DNA from: Latrodectus hesperus
Lineage: Eukaryota > Arthropoda > Arachnida > Araneae > Theridiidae
Direction of reading: 5' to 3'
Assembly: GCA_037975125.1 (NCBI GenBank)
Contig: JAJQOW010000022.1
Span: 1,064,501 to 1,128,500, forward strand
DNA: 64,000 nt
Every line of letters starts with the position of its first letter. Positions within the stretch are counted from its first letter, which is position 1. Of the stretch, positions 36,609 to 50,096 are shown piece after piece. Both the position numbers and the translations under genes were made by a program. The notes beneath the pieces were generated by a model that had not been told where the DNA came from, did no database searches, and was given only the letters and a program-made list of their open reading frames with translations.

Positions 36609-37393
36609 ATAGTACAACTGATCTTATTAAAGCCATTGTTAGACATGAATTAAGTTGACGTTTTTTTTTCCATTCCAAGAATATTCTTGGAAATCACTAT
36701 GACCATTTAGTTAATACTCTACTAATTAGAATAAAGTGATATGAGTGTATTTTTGCATTTTTTCTTTTAATAAATATATTTCTCTAAAGATGGATAGACA
36801 ACCCTTTTCTAATCTTCATTTTTTTCATGTGCAGCATCAAACCACAAATTGTTTCAGTTTGCATTACGCCTTTTTAAGGTTTACTCATGATTTTGCGCCA
36901 TAGATTTTCTCCCTTTTTTAATATTCTCCTCTAATTGCTAAAAACGTTGTTATAAAATAATTTATGTATACATATACGACTCATTATTCAATAGTGTTCT
37001 CTTTTATTGTTTGTTTATATTTTGAAGCATTTTTCTATTCAAATTCTTCAATTTATACTAAAGTAAACCTGAATGGAATCATGGCTTATATTTATCTGTA
37101 CTCTTTGATTTTGCTGGTACTAAAAATAAATATTCTCAGAATTTTTGTTATAAAATAGATTGCATATTCAAGCACAACAGAATTCTTAGAATGCATTTCT
37201 AGATATATTTTATAAGTGTAATTTATAAAAAATAAAAAACCTATAGTTCATTAAAAGGAAGAAATCATAATACTTACTATTGAAAACTCTCATATTGCTT
37301 TAATCAATAAAAACCTTTTTTTATCAAAACATTGCAGAATTTAAACGTTTTGAATTTGTGTTCGTGTAATTTCAATGAGATTTTCAATTGCAG
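36609..37393. other. AT-rich 3' intron sequence with acceptor
   Basis: No gene. It ends with gtaatttcaatgagattttcaattgcag, the acceptor of the second Ig exon (AG at 37392-37393). Confidence 0.55.
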
Positions 37394-37561
37394 ATACCAC
37401 TCCCATGAAACAGGAAGATTCTACCGCCAGTTTGAAGTCCACAACCATTTCTGTAACATTGTCTCCGAAGCTGGATGATAATGGCGCCATCTACAGCTGT
37501 GTTGCTGAACATAAGGCAATCGCAAGACCCATGAGAACCAATGTTTTCTTAAGTGTTTTAT
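37394..37561 (+). CDS. Ig-domain exon, second half
   Basis: This exon of 168 nt is phase 1 at both ends: acceptor caattgcag|ATACC, donor TTTTAT|gtaagt. The split codon from the exon at 15426-15578 gives Asp. The product reads DTTPMKQEDSTASLKSTTIS, VTLSPKLDDNGAIYSCVAEH and KAIARPMRTNVFLSVL. It contains strands D-G of an Ig domain with the classic D-x-G-x-Y-x-C motif (DDNGAIYSC), the partner of the LQC cysteine in the other exon. The last codon begins with T, compatible with Tyr followed by the usual P-rich linker to the next Ig domain. Together the two exons give a domain of about 107 residues, normal for an Ig C2 domain. No transmembrane or signal segment is visible here. Confidence 0.9.
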
Positions 37562-37864
37562 GTAAGTATTCACCTATTAATAATAGTCGTCAGCATACTG
37601 TACATCTTGTTTCATTCACATACGAAATTCCATGAGATAAAATATAGAAAATTGTGCAATAAACTGTGAACACAAGAACAAAATTATTAATTAATTGTCA
37701 CGAAATTTTTGTATTATTTGGTTAAGAAAAACTTGACTCGAGAAATATTTAAACTATGGTTCTTTGTTTTCCATTAGCATTGACTTCATGCTAAATTCAC
37801 TGCGTGTTTTTGAACAAGAAACAAACATTCAACTGGAGAATAAATTTAGTTTTACTGAAAATTA
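37562..37864 (+). other. 5' part of the following intron
   Basis: Begins with the donor gtaagtattc. No further coding signal. Confidence 0.55.
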
Positions 37865-38509
37865 GTAAAAAATGTGTTGTTGTTGTAACTTTTGACATTT
37901 TTAAAAGGCAAACTCGCTATGCCGTTGGCGATATGAATTTAATTCTGTAGGGTGCGTCTTTCGTTTAACCAGAGCATCATGAATGTGAAAGTACGACTTT
38001 CCTCTAAACTTTTCCGATAGATGGCACTACCAGAGGATACACTCCCTCATCTTTGACATTGATCTGAAGGGGGAGGAAATTTTCTACAGATCACATTGCA
38101 CTCATGGTAACTGCTCCATGACCAACCACAGAACTTTCATTTCCACAGATTTAACGAGTACGTACATCGCATGAAGTCGGTGGTTCCTTGGGGGCATTGG
38201 GAATCCGACCCCACCCTTCCAGACGGAAGGCCGATGCGCAAACCATTACCTCGGCCCTTACTGATTTCTTAATTCTAAATATAAATTTTCCAGAATTAAT
38301 CCTGAGGTTTTTGAGCTTCCTATCACATATCGTGTCAGTAGGGTGCGTCTTTCATTTTAATCAGAGCACAATGAATGTGAAAGAACGACTTTCCTCTAAA
38401 CTCCTCCAATTGATGGCACCACCAGATGATCAACCCCCTCAATTTTTGAATTGGAGGGAGAGGAAATTTTCTCCAGATCATTACATCCATGGTAACTGGT
38501 AAAAAATGT
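37865..38509 (-). mobile_element. Dimeric C-type SINE inserted as one unit
   Basis: The direct repeat gtaaaaaatgt lies at 37865-37875 and 38499-38509 and encloses 623 bp. Read on the minus strand, the first part (38498 to about 38340) is a 5'-truncated C-type body plus common 3' module (ccatggatgtaatgatctgg, catcaattggagg, tgctctgattaaaatg). After about 80 bp of unrelated sequence, a full C-type SINE follows from about 38258, with head gggccgaggtaatggtttgc, gattcccaatgcc and module, down to an (AAC)n tail at 37876. A single outer target duplication implies that both parts moved together. Confidence 0.75.
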
Positions 38510-40210
38510 AATTATATATCAAATAATCTCATTTTACTTAAATTATTTTGTTAGAACAGAGTGTATTTTTAAATACAAAAAACATAACATTATTGATATT
38601 TATGTATCAAAATAATTCTAAGTTAATGTTATTTATTACAAAAGACTTCAAATAATATTAAAAGTAGAAAAATTTCGTCTCAAAGCTCCCGATTTCTTCT
38701 CGAAGCTATAATACATTTATCTTCAAAGAAGATCATTTGAAATATTTTTATCAGATCATATTTACATATTTATGTGACTTAAGCAATGTACATTTATGTA
38801 ACTTTAGCAATGTACTATATTACTAAATACATCATTGATAATTAGAAAACGAAATCGTATGTTATATTCAATTTTTAAAAACCATTCTAAAATCTTAGTA
38901 ATATGAAATATTGTTGCCTATTAAATTTTACATGTCAATTGTAATAGTATTTTTTGAATTATGTAGTAAAAATATTTCTATCTACACCAAACATTTTTTC
39001 ATTTTTTAAGAATCAGTCGTAAACTGACATTCTTAAGTCAGAGTAAATGACCTTTCAAGTTCTAACGCATCACAAAGCTTTTACACTTTTTTATTTTTTA
39101 TAATTCAAACAAGAGGCAAATTTTTGTAAATTTATGATCTGAATAACGAAATTAATTCCTTTTTGTCAAATATTGATACATATACATAAATACTTTAATT
39201 GGTGACATATATGAAAGAAATCAATTGCTGCTATCATTATTTCGAACAGTTTCTAATTATTTAAATTTGTTCTTAATTAATTATCGTTCATGAATACCTT
39301 GACTTTTGAGAATCTGTCTAATCTATTTCAGAGACAATGCAGATAAAAGATAAAACAAGTTCAAGAATTTTAATAAGTATAAAAATGTAGAACCCCCATA
39401 GCGAAATTATCTTCAAATTCCTTAAAATTTAGCAAATAAGAAAGGGGGTGGATCAATCCGAAATGAGCTTTTATGTCTACTCAATAGCTAAACTTTGTTT
39501 GCATACATCAGATTGCTTTTAAAAATATATGATTCTAAAATAATTTGTTTTTATACTTATTAACCCATTAAGAGCTTACTCATTATGCTTTTGTGCTAAT
39601 GGAGAACTACTCCCATTGTCGTTTTAAAAGACCCCCTCCTCTGAAAGATTGTTCTCTATGGTCAACAATGTCTCAAAAGATTTCGTAATCTGAAGTCGTG
39701 TAGAAAATGCCCCTGAGCTCAACCAGAACAAATTAAAATGAAGTCTTAATCAGACTAATGTAAAGGACAACATTTAAGGGGAGACCAACCTGTTATCAAA
39801 TAAAGATGGGATCGACTAGACGACGCAAACTTTTTGTTAGCTCAGTGACTTGTTCTCTATTTAACTACACCATCAAATCATGGAGAGTAAATCTTTCCTC
39901 TTGTTCGGTGGTTGATGTTTCTGTTTAAGATTGAGTTTCTATTTGATGTTAAGGAAAAAGTTACAAACTTAGGTTTTCTTCTGTTTAATGAGACGATTTT
40001 CCTTCCATGAGTGTGAAACCTCATCTCCTTAATTTTCTCAAATTTTCAAAAGATCCTTGGTTTTTTTAATTTGAGTAAACTGAAATCTTAAAGTCTTCTG
40101 AATCTTTGAAATTCGCAAATTTTAGTAACCACCGTAAAAGAGTAACAAAGTAACTAAATTAATAGTCTTTTACCCGTGTTGGCTTTTTCATGTAAATTAA
40201 CTTTGAATGT
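38510..40210. other. AT-rich non-coding stretch
   Basis: No gene, RNA or known repeat. The segment 39590-39950 is less AT-rich but has no recognisable product. Confidence 0.5.
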
Positions 40211-40492
40211 TGCCGCCTAACTTGTCGAGTGGTCAGCGTGCCTGACTACGGATAAGGAGGTCCTGGATTCGAATCCCGGTTCGGGCATGGATATACTTTC
40301 TCTCTCTATCTATATCCTGTCTTTGTCCTTTCCTTGTATGAATGGTGTGTGAATGGTTGCCTACCCTATAAACGGGTCCCTATGGCCTGTGTGTACTGAG
40401 GAAGTCGAACTCCACACCAAAATAGGGTTCAGTTGGAAAAGTGGAGCTGCGCACCCTATGTTGCCAGCCTAGCTGGCACACGACAATGAATG
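40211..40492 (+). mobile_element. A-type SINE with alternative 3' module (H)
   Basis: The head is the A type (tgccgcctaacttgtcgagtg, ggattcgaatcccgg or close). After ctatggcctgtgtgtactga it does not continue with the common module. Instead it has a different 3' end: aggaagtcgaactccacacc, agtggagctgcgcaccc and cagcctagctggcacacgac. The same combination is found reversed at 47551-47843, so it is a real subfamily and not a chance junction. Confidence 0.82.
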
Positions 40493-42369
<1,877 letters not shown>

Positions 42370-42674
42370 GTTGTTGTTGTTTACTATGACACTTGGACAA
42401 GCCAAGCTCGCCATGCTATGCGAATTAAGTCAATTGGAGCGTTTTTCATTTTAATCAGAGCACCATGAAGGTGAAAATACGACTTTGCTCTACACACATG
42501 CCATAGGGACCCGTTTATAGAGTAGGTAACCATTCACACCTCATTCATACAAGGAAGGGACAAAGACAGGATAGAGAGAGAGAGAGAAAGTACATCCATA
42601 CCCGAACCGGGATTCAAACCCAGGACCTCCTTATCCGTAGTCAGGCACGCTGACTACTAGACAAATTGGTCGGC
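42370..42674 (-). mobile_element. A-type tRNA-headed SINE, minus strand
   Basis: On the minus strand the order is head (aatttgtctagtagtcagcg, gggtttgaatcccgg), CT-rich body, ggtccctatggcatgtgtg, common 3' module and (AAC)n tail (gttgttgttg at 42371-42380 on plus). The copy is nearly complete; the first bases of the head have decayed. Confidence 0.85.
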
Positions 42675-43048
42675 TCAAAAAGCTATACAACAAGGCTATA
42701 ATATTAAAGCTACAATACCTAAATATATTTATTTGTCCTTTAAGCTGTGTCAAAATATAATATTATTTTACGTTTCACGATGACTTTAAAATACAACAAA
42801 ATACTTCTGATAAAATTCATTTACATTTGTACTTTATTTTTATAGTAAGTAAATAACATATAAAACTTTTTTTATAATTCTTAATTGACGCACAAATGAT
42901 TTTGCTTCTATTAGAAAATCCCAAAAGAGTAATATTGATATGATTAAGAAAAATATCACAAAGGTTTAAATCATATTGGTTGATGATCAATCAAATCTAT
43001 GATTGAGTAAGCGACATTTGATGATAATAATTTTAATTACATTTGATT
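42675..43048. other. AT-rich non-coding stretch
   Basis: Nothing recognised. Confidence 0.5.
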
Positions 43049-43462
43049 ACACTTAGTTAAAGGGCCGTGGTAGCCTAGTTTTTAGAGTATCGGCGTTCCA
43101 TCCGGAATGGTGGAGTTCCATTCCCAATGCCGCCAAAACCCCACCGAGTATATGTGATATATGTGCTCGTTATATATCTGTGGAATCGAAAGTCTTGTGG
43201 CCGATCGTTGAGCAGTTACCATGGGTGCAGTGGTCTGGAGAAATTTACTCCCCCTTCAGATGAATGCCAAAATTGAGGGGGTAAATCCTCTGGTGCTGCC
43301 ATCTATCGGAGGATTTGAAGAGCAAAAGTCGTACTTTCACCTTTATGGTGCTCTGATTAAAAAACGAAAGACGCTCTCAATTGACTTAAATTCGGATAGC
43401 CAAGGCATAGCGAGCCTGGCTTGTCCAAGTGTCAGTAGTAACAACAACAACACTTAGTTAAA
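43049..43462 (+). mobile_element. C-type tRNA-headed SINE with TSD, full length
   Basis: The body 43062-43449 is flanked by the perfect 13-bp repeat acacttagttaaa (43049-43061 and 43450-43462). The head gggccgtggtagcctagttt has a B-box-like region gttccattcccaatgcc. It is followed by the C-type body (gtggaatcgaaagtcttgtg, agcagttaccatgggtgc, ctggtgctgccatctatcgg), the common 3' module and an (AAC)n tail. The 78-codon ORF inside is not a gene. Confidence 0.92.
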
Positions 43463-43969
43463 CTACTTATATTTAATCAGATTTATATGTAAGCAAATTA
43501 TATTATATGAATAGTGCCAAAATTAAAACTTGCGTGCAGATGTTTGAGGTACTTTGTGTTTACTTAAATATTTTGTGATAACTATGAAATTAAGGTAACA
43601 AAAATTATAAAAAAAATACTATAGAAATGATTCTTTTTAACCTCACCATCATTTCAATTACTTTTATTTTCTATATCGTCATCACATATCATATTTTATT
43701 CGCATTGTTAAAAGACACTAAAATTGCTTTCAACATTACGGTTTTAGCAAAATTCCGTGTTGTCGTGGGGCCATTCATTTTACTCCAAAACGCAAAACTT
43801 TACCCTTTCCTATCTTCCATCACCCCCACCCCACCCCCAACAACCGAATCTGCATCATGTTCAAGAAAAGATGAATGGTTCTCCCACATCATTATTCTCT
43901 TCATAAGTAAAGAAGAAAAATACAAAAAAAAGTAAAAACTTTATGTCATTTTCTATCGTTTGCTTCAGT
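43463..43969. other. Non-coding stretch
   Basis: A 102-codon ORF (43627-43935) starts hydrophobic and ends in a proline/lysine-rich low-complexity segment. It has no recognisable domain, so I treat it as chance. Confidence 0.4.
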
Positions 43970-43971
43970 TA

Positions 43972-44140
43972 TCCTCACCAAGACACCGCCAGCTGTTCGG
44001 GGAATATGTCATAAACGGTAGATCTGTCATGGTATGGGGCGATCCTGCGACTGATGGTCGGACCTCCTACCAGCATTTATCCGTAATATACGTTTTCGTG
44101 TATTGTTCGATGGACTTGAAAGAGAGGTGGTTCTGCATGT
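43972..44140 (+). pseudogene. Possible Tc1-like transposase remnant
   Basis: The frame at 43960-44166 contains RHRQLFGEYVINGRSVMVWG and then DGRTSYQHL. G-x-SVMVWG followed by DGRT is a pattern common in the centre of Tc1-type transposases. No catalytic motif, inverted repeats or TA duplication were found around it, and the rest of the ORF is not recognisable. It is either a very decayed fragment or a coincidence. Confidence 0.35.
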
Positions 44141-44600
44141 GGGGTGAGCCCAAAACGTCGAAATGATCTTTACACAACTTTAAATAGAGGGAATAATTGA
44201 ATAGAGCTCTAGTAGAATTGTTCGTAAACAATTGCTCTTCTATGAATTGTATCAGGAATGCTTTTGGTCTTTCAAGTGAAGTATATATTTCCTTTTATTC
44301 TCTTAAAGCTTTCGATCTTAAATTTTCTGGCTATAATATTAAGTTTCAAGCCTCCGAATATATCATTAAATTGTCTAATGGTAGACATTGTAAACGCATA
44401 ATATTTTCTTTTACGTACTGAAATATTTTTCATGCGTGGTTATTTGCAAGTAAGTTTTTATTAATTTACTATTTCTTTAGTTATAAATTGTGTGCATTAT
44501 ATTCCGATACATATTTTATTTTGTTCTTTGTTGTGTTTCAGATTATGCGAGTTTTGCACACAATTATATGATTTTTTTTAAAATTTTGATTAATTCTCTC
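44141..44600. other. Non-coding stretch
   Basis: No supported gene; a 74-codon ORF has no recognisable features. Confidence 0.45.
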
Positions 44601-44795
44601 CTGTCTTATTTCGCCAAACCGGCAGCCGAATGGTTAGCGCTCTTGCCTTCGGTTCAATAGTTCATGAGTTCGAATCCCACCTTGGGCATGAATGTTTGTA
44701 GTAGTTCGGAATCCACTTTAAACCGTAGGTCCCGGTCTAATTAGCCCTCATGTGCAAGAAATGACCGTTGAGCGACAAACAAACTGTCTTATTTC
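44601..44795 (+). mobile_element. D-type tRNA-headed SINE with TSD, 171 bp
   Basis: The body 44613-44783 is flanked by the perfect 12-bp repeat ctgtcttatttc (44601-44612 and 44784-44795). The tRNA-like head has cagccgaatggttagcgctc (A-box-like), and the B box is gagttcgaatccca. A short body (cggaatccactttaaaccg, ggtcccggtctaattagc) ends in gagcgacaaacaaa. It is shorter than, and has a different body from, the A-, B- and C-type SINEs. Confidence 0.88.
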
Positions 44796-44859
44796 TATAT
44801 TGAGTCATGGATATAAAAGGAATGGCTATAAATTTTTAAATCAACAGCTACACTTATTA

Positions 44860-45410
44860 CAGGTTGACAACTTTATACTGTTGACATAATTGTACTGCTT
44901 TTGATTAGCTTAATTCATGTCCCCAATTTTTTATAAAAATTTCCTTTGCTTAAGATATCTTAATATTAGTAAAAAAAATAGTTATATTTTGTTTTCTTGT
45001 TTGAAATAATATGCCAAACCAACGACGGCATTGCTTTATTTGAGACTGGATTAAAGCAAATTCTGATTGTGGGAATATGGCCCCCCTATTCACCTGACTT
45101 AAACCCAATGGACTATAGTGTTTGGTCTGTTCTGCCATCAAGAGTATGCTCTAAGCCACATCGAAGTTTGGGAATGCCTAAAGGGTATTCTTAAGAAGGA
45201 GTGGGCTAAATTAACGCCTGATGAACTGCGGCCCAATTCAGAAAATTTTAAGCGACGTTAAGGCCCAAGGGAGTCATTTTGAAAATACTCAAATATGTTG
45301 TATCTAAGTGACAAATGACTTAAGTAAATTTAGTTTTTTGAAAATAAGTAACTTCCATGTTTTTTAGTGTAATACAATATTTTTTGTCAACAGGATAAAG
45401 TTGTCACCCT
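44860..45410 (+). mobile_element. Internally deleted mariner-like element, 551 bp
   Basis: The ends are inverted: left cAGGTTGACAACTTTATACT; right, read inward, AGGGTGACAACTTTATCCT. Both are followed by GTTGACA. TA lies on each side (44858-44859 and 45411-45412). The interior keeps the C-terminal catalytic segment IWPPYSPDLNPMDYSVWSVL and, after frame breaks, KGILKKEWAKLTPDELRP and KGSHFE-like remnants. PYSPDLNPMDY has the third catalytic aspartate. The N-terminus and first two catalytic residues are missing, so it is non-autonomous. The family is mariner-like but different from the other mariners here. Confidence 0.85.
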
Positions 45411-45412
45411 TA

Positions 45413-46612
45413 AATTATAAAATTCATGTAATAAAAAATCACATAATTTATATATTTCTAATTGTATATGCTTTAACTGCAAAACAATAAAATATTTGTA
45501 ATTTATATAATATAACGCATGTGTTACCCTTTTATCAAGCATTTGTACCTTATATATTTTGCAAATAATATGAAATATTTATTTAAAAATTTAAGGTATA
45601 ATTTATTAATTTATTTAAATTCAATAATAACATTAATAAAGGCTCATGAAATTAATATTACAATAAACGTTTGAGTCTATAGAATGTATAGTCAGGAAAA
45701 ATTTGGAAAACAAATAATATAAATAATTAACTGTTTAATATTTTAAATATAAATTTTTTTGAATTTTGGTCAGCATATTTCTGTAAAATGTATAATCTTA
45801 TATCATAGAAATGTTAGAACCAGAAGTCAGAAAACTATTTTTGATATATTTAAAACTTATAATTTATCTAAAACTTATAATTTTATTATAAACTTATAAC
45901 TTATAAAATACATGATGATATATTTATAACTTATAATTTCTTAAAGTACTTTGTATTAAATCACTTTACAAAATAAATTGAAAAGTAACATTTTAACTCG
46001 ATTGTAAGTCAGAAATTGAATTCTTATGTTATTTTAAACAATATAAAAGAAAAAACCCTTTATTTTCAAATTTTTAAAAAAATTATTTCTTTGTATAGTT
46101 TGATTAAACTACAAGATATGAATGAAAATTGCATTAGAAAATACATATCTAAATGTATTTAAAAAATTTTGTTTCAGACACTGTTAATTTACTAAATAAT
46201 ATTAAAGAATTTAGTCAAATGAAATGCTACAATTGGATTTTATTACTGTTAACTATTAGAAGACAGATAAGTACTTTTTTTTCCAAATTCAGCCCATGTA
46301 CAAATTGATTAAAATATAACATGTATTCATTAGAATATTTGTATTAAAAATCAAATTTGGCTGAATTTCTTTTAAAAGCTGACAGTATAATTTGTAGTAA
46401 TGAAACAAGTTATATTACGCAGCTGCTAAGCAACATTTTATTTTTTAATGTCTGCATCTTTTATTTACGAAACGATGTTTATTTGAATATACAGTAGGGA
46501 AACATCATAAAAAAATTAAGTGAAACTTCAGAAATTGGAATTCTACCTCTTTAATAAATGAAAAAAAAACACTTTGTTTCAAATTTAAAGAGTTACAATA
46601 TTATTTAACTCT
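45413..46612. other. AT-rich non-coding stretch
   Basis: Contains a small cluster of acttataa repeats (about 45838-45950). No gene. Confidence 0.5.
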
Positions 46613-46917
46613 GACCGATGGCTGAGTGGTTAGCGTTCCTCACTCCTGAGCTGTGGGTCCTGGATTCGAATCCCCGTTCGGGCATGGATGATTCTTTCCT
46701 TCTCTGTTCTCTCTGTGTTTCTCAATCCTTTTTTTCGTGATGATGTATGAATGTGGCCCACCCTATAAACGGGTTTGTGGTGGTATGACGCGGGTAACGC
46801 TACTCGCCTCCGTGACTTGGTTCACAGGTGCCCGCTGGGTAACGACAAATGAGAAACAGTCTCTGGCCTTGTTGTGGCATAGGGTTCAACCCTCAGGTGC
46901 CCACCATTGGAAAAAAA
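46613..46917 (+). mobile_element. B-type tRNA-headed SINE
   Basis: Complete head gaccgatggctgagtggtta with B box gattcgaatccccg. The body has cctataaacgggtttgtgg, cgtgacttggttcacaggtg and ccgctgggtaac, then ccattgg and an A-rich end. The 87-codon ORF it contains is the shared frame of the family and not a gene. No clear target duplication was seen. Confidence 0.88.
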
Positions 46918-47122
46918 TGATAATGAATACGGTGCTTAAGCCAATCCGGCCACCATCGCCACCTGTTGATAGAAACGAAATAAAAACAAACTGGAAATAA
47001 ATAAAATGAAAATTTGTCTAATGGGGTTTCCTAGCTGCAAAGAAATTGAAAAAAAAAACAATACACTCTTTCTATTGAAAGTTGTCAATATTTATTCTTA
47101 TATGAACAATTTGTCAATAGTC

Positions 47123-47429
47123 GACCGATGGCTGACTGGTTAGCGCTTCTGACTCCTGAGCTGTGGGTCCTGGGTTCGAATCCCGGTTCGGGCATGGATG
47201 TTACTTTCTTTCTCTGTTCTCTCTGTGTTTCTCAATCCTTTCTTTCATGATGATGTATGAATGTGGCCCACCCTATAAACGGGTTTGTGGTGGTATGACG
47301 CGGGTAACGCTACTCGCCTCCGTGACTTGGTTCACAGGTGCCCGCTGGGTAACGACAAATGAGTAGCAGTCTCTGGCCTTGTTGTGGCTTAGGGTTCAAC
47401 CTTCAAGTGCCCGCCGTTGAAAAAAAAAC
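47123..47429 (+). mobile_element. B-type tRNA-headed SINE, second copy
   Basis: Starts gaccgatggctgactggtta with B box ggttcgaatcccgg. The body and A-rich tail are as in the copy 200 bp upstream, to which it is very similar, so the two may belong to the same subfamily burst. Confidence 0.88.
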
Positions 47430-47550
47430 ATTTTATCAAGTTATGAGATTTCCCTGTTCTAAAACTTTTATAATTTATGTGAGCAATAATATTTTTATAA
47501 CAGGTATAGAAATTTATAAAGATTAATTTCTGATAAAGATGTTGATTAAT

Positions 47551-47843
47551 GTTGTTGTTGTTGTCGTGTGTCAGCTAGGCTGGCAATATGGTCAATATAA
47601 CAAATGTGCGCTGCTCCACTTTTTCAACTGAATCATATTTTGGTGTGGAGTCAGACTTCCTGAGTACACACATGCCATTGGGACCCGTTTATAGGGTAGG
47701 CAACAATACACTCCACATTCATACAAGGAAAGGTCAAAGACAGGATAGATAGACATAATACATCCATGACCGAACTGGGATTCGAACCATGGACCTCCCT
47801 ATCCGTGGTCAGGCACTCTGACCACTAGGTAGGGCGGGCGGCG
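47551..47843 (-). mobile_element. A-type SINE with H-type 3' module, minus strand
   Basis: The tail is (AAC)n (gttgttgttgttgt at 47551 on plus), preceded by the H module (gtgtgtcagctaggctgg, gcgctgctccac and ggagtcagacttcctgagta on plus). The A-type body follows, then the head ending with actaggtagggcgggcgg. It has the same head-tail pair as 40211-40492. Confidence 0.82.
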
Positions 47844-50096
47844 ATAGTGATTAATAAATCAACTAATTTAATACATAAAAAATTAATATCATAAATTATT
47901 ATTTAGCTAAAGAGAGCTACCGACAGCTGATTTTGAGATAAATTTAGAATTAAAAGCGCAATTAAAATTGTGAAATATGCCTTGGTATCCTATTTCGCAA
48001 TTTTCATTTGCGTATTTTTGAGCTAATAACTCCAATGATAGATTTTAAAGATGACACGAAGATGAATTTAATTTTACTCAAATATCCTTCAATCCTCTCC
48101 AACGAAATTTTTGAGTAAGCCATCAGCGCATGCTGAAGAGGTACTAGATGCGATTCGAAACGTAACCTCCCTGAAAAGATCAAGTGGAAAAAAAATAATA
48201 AATTCCAACACCTGGTAATTACCTCTCGTCCGACGTCAGATTTCGAGAAACGAAAATCATTTTTCAGATATTTTCCTTCAATTTATCACGTCTTGTGATC
48301 GATAGGGACTTCTAGACACGATGTTCGCCACATTCGGAAGGGAAAAAACCGATAAATATCTTGCGTGTTGGAAATATAGGGAAAAAAGCGAGGGGAAAAT
48401 TTTTGTTTGGGTCCCTTGTCAATGAAAGATGTATTTCCATCACATCAATTCGAAAAGAGAAACTTTTGAAAATATTATATAAATGAATTTTATTTTACAA
48501 ACTCTGTGAAAGAACTTATTTTTAGTGAAAGTTGTTTATTTTTTTTTATAAGAGATTGATAATATGTAGAATTTAGAGGTCGAAAATGAAAAAAGTAACT
48601 AATAAAATGAAGTTGCTCAAAACGTTTAAGTTTAGAAGGTATGAAAAAATGTTTTTACTTTATTACATATGATAATTAAGAATTTTTTAGTGAATATATC
48701 TTTCCAAATGAATATTTTTTTATTGATTAACTGTAAGTGGCGTTTGTTATATCGCTAATTCACAATAGAAATTCATAGTGAACATAATGAATAAATTCCC
48801 AAAAGAATTTTATCTTAAAGAAATTTATCTTAATATAATTTTACCTTAATATAATTCTTTGTACATATAAGGTTAAATAAATAAAATTTGAGAAAAAAGA
48901 GAAAATGTGTGAAAATATCATACAAAAAATAAATAACATAAATTTATAAATTCATTTTTTTAAGATTAAGGTATTTTTAAACTAAATAAAGAAGTCTAAA
49001 AAATAAAAATAATTTTTTCACAATTTTAAGAAAAAAATAAATCATGCCATTATCATACCTTGCACGTCAATCCAGATAATATTATTTTAAAAAAATCACA
49101 AGAAAAGTTTTTATTCCTGAAATACTCACATTATTTATAAGCAAAATATTATTCACATCATTAAATAACCATTTCAAAATTGCATATTTACTTGTGAAAA
49201 ATCTGTAAAAATAACGAAAAACATTTGTTTACTGAATATATGTATTCTTTGTGATAACATCTATTATGCAACTATCAACTACAAAAACCAAGTTAAAGAA
49301 ACAAAAATAAAAAGTCTTTAAAAAGTATAATTTTTTTGGAAAATGTTAAAAAAATCTTTTAAATAATTTAAGCCAAAAAAAATTTGATAAATAATGAACA
49401 GACATTTCGTCCATTTTTCGATATTATTAAAAGAATTCCGAAGGAAAAAAATTAGAATCCCTTATTTCATAAAAGAATATTAGAAAAAATATGATTTTTC
49501 TAAAAGTATTTTTATAAACACTCATTTATATAAGAAGGATAAATAAGAAATAAGATTTCTGGGGAAATGATTTGAGATTTTGATAAGCGACTTCAGATAA
49601 ATATAAATAAGCTTTATGAAAAATTCAATAAAAGAAAATGTAATGATCAGGCTTACTAAAATCATTAAAATTATTTGTGTTTTGAAAAGAAGAGAAATTT
49701 TGATGTTTCGCATTCGGTTTTATGTTTAAAATAGAATACATTTTTTTCTGTTATCTTAAGAAAAATTACATTTGTGAAATTCAATGAAAAACTAAAACAC
49801 AAGGATAAATCTCCGAGAAGAAATATTCTGATAATAATAGCAAAGAAATATAAAATTAAAAGGAAAAGAATACTTGGATTTTTAGGAGAATTATTTTAAA
49901 ATTAAATATGTTCGTGGTGATTTTGCTTTTAGCAGCATTACACGCATATTGAAAATAAATCTTGTTATATAGCATTATCTTGTTATATTGAAGTTTGAAA
50001 ATAATGAAGTATCATTAACCATAATGAGTTACATGCATTAGCATCACATACGTTGATTATAGAGTTGATCGGTAATGATATTAATATCATTACATA
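47844..50096. other. Non-coding stretch with less AT-rich block at 47990-48430
   Basis: No gene found. The block 47990-48430 is more complex in sequence than the AT-rich DNA around it but has no open frame with a recognisable product. The remainder is very AT-rich. Confidence 0.45.

Larger units (their letters stand above)
15579..37393 (+). other. 21.8-kb phase 1 intron splitting an Ig domain
   Basis: It runs from GTAAGA at 15579 to the acceptor ttttcaattgcag ending at 37393. It separates the strand B/C half of the Ig domain from the strand D-G half. It holds SINEs, LINE tails, a (TA)n tract, the 8.9-kb satellite and a fold-back mariner. That both exons belong to one gene is inferred from matching phase, strand and complementary domain halves. 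Confidence 0.75.

Noticed and set aside
43221..43457. ORF of 78 codons, and similar ones at 1767, 42220, 50145 and 50162
   Set aside because: These fall within A- or C-type SINEs and follow the repeat, not a gene.
43627..43935. 102-codon ORF as a gene
   Set aside because: Hydrophobic then Pro/Lys-rich low complexity, with no domain and no splice or promoter context.
44860..45410. Single SINE or MITE of unknown type
   Set aside because: Inverted ends, TA duplications and the catalytic segment PYSPDLNPMDY identify it as a deleted mariner-like element.
46737..47366. Related ORFs of 62-87 codons with YECGPPYK-like peptides (also 21031 and 54946)
   Set aside because: They are the same frame of B-type SINE copies; each lies inside a copy, often within target duplications.
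49522..49713. Hydrophobic minus-strand ORF of 63 codons
   Set aside because: Typical AT-rich chance ORF (Ile/Leu/Phe/Lys), with no neighbours or signals.
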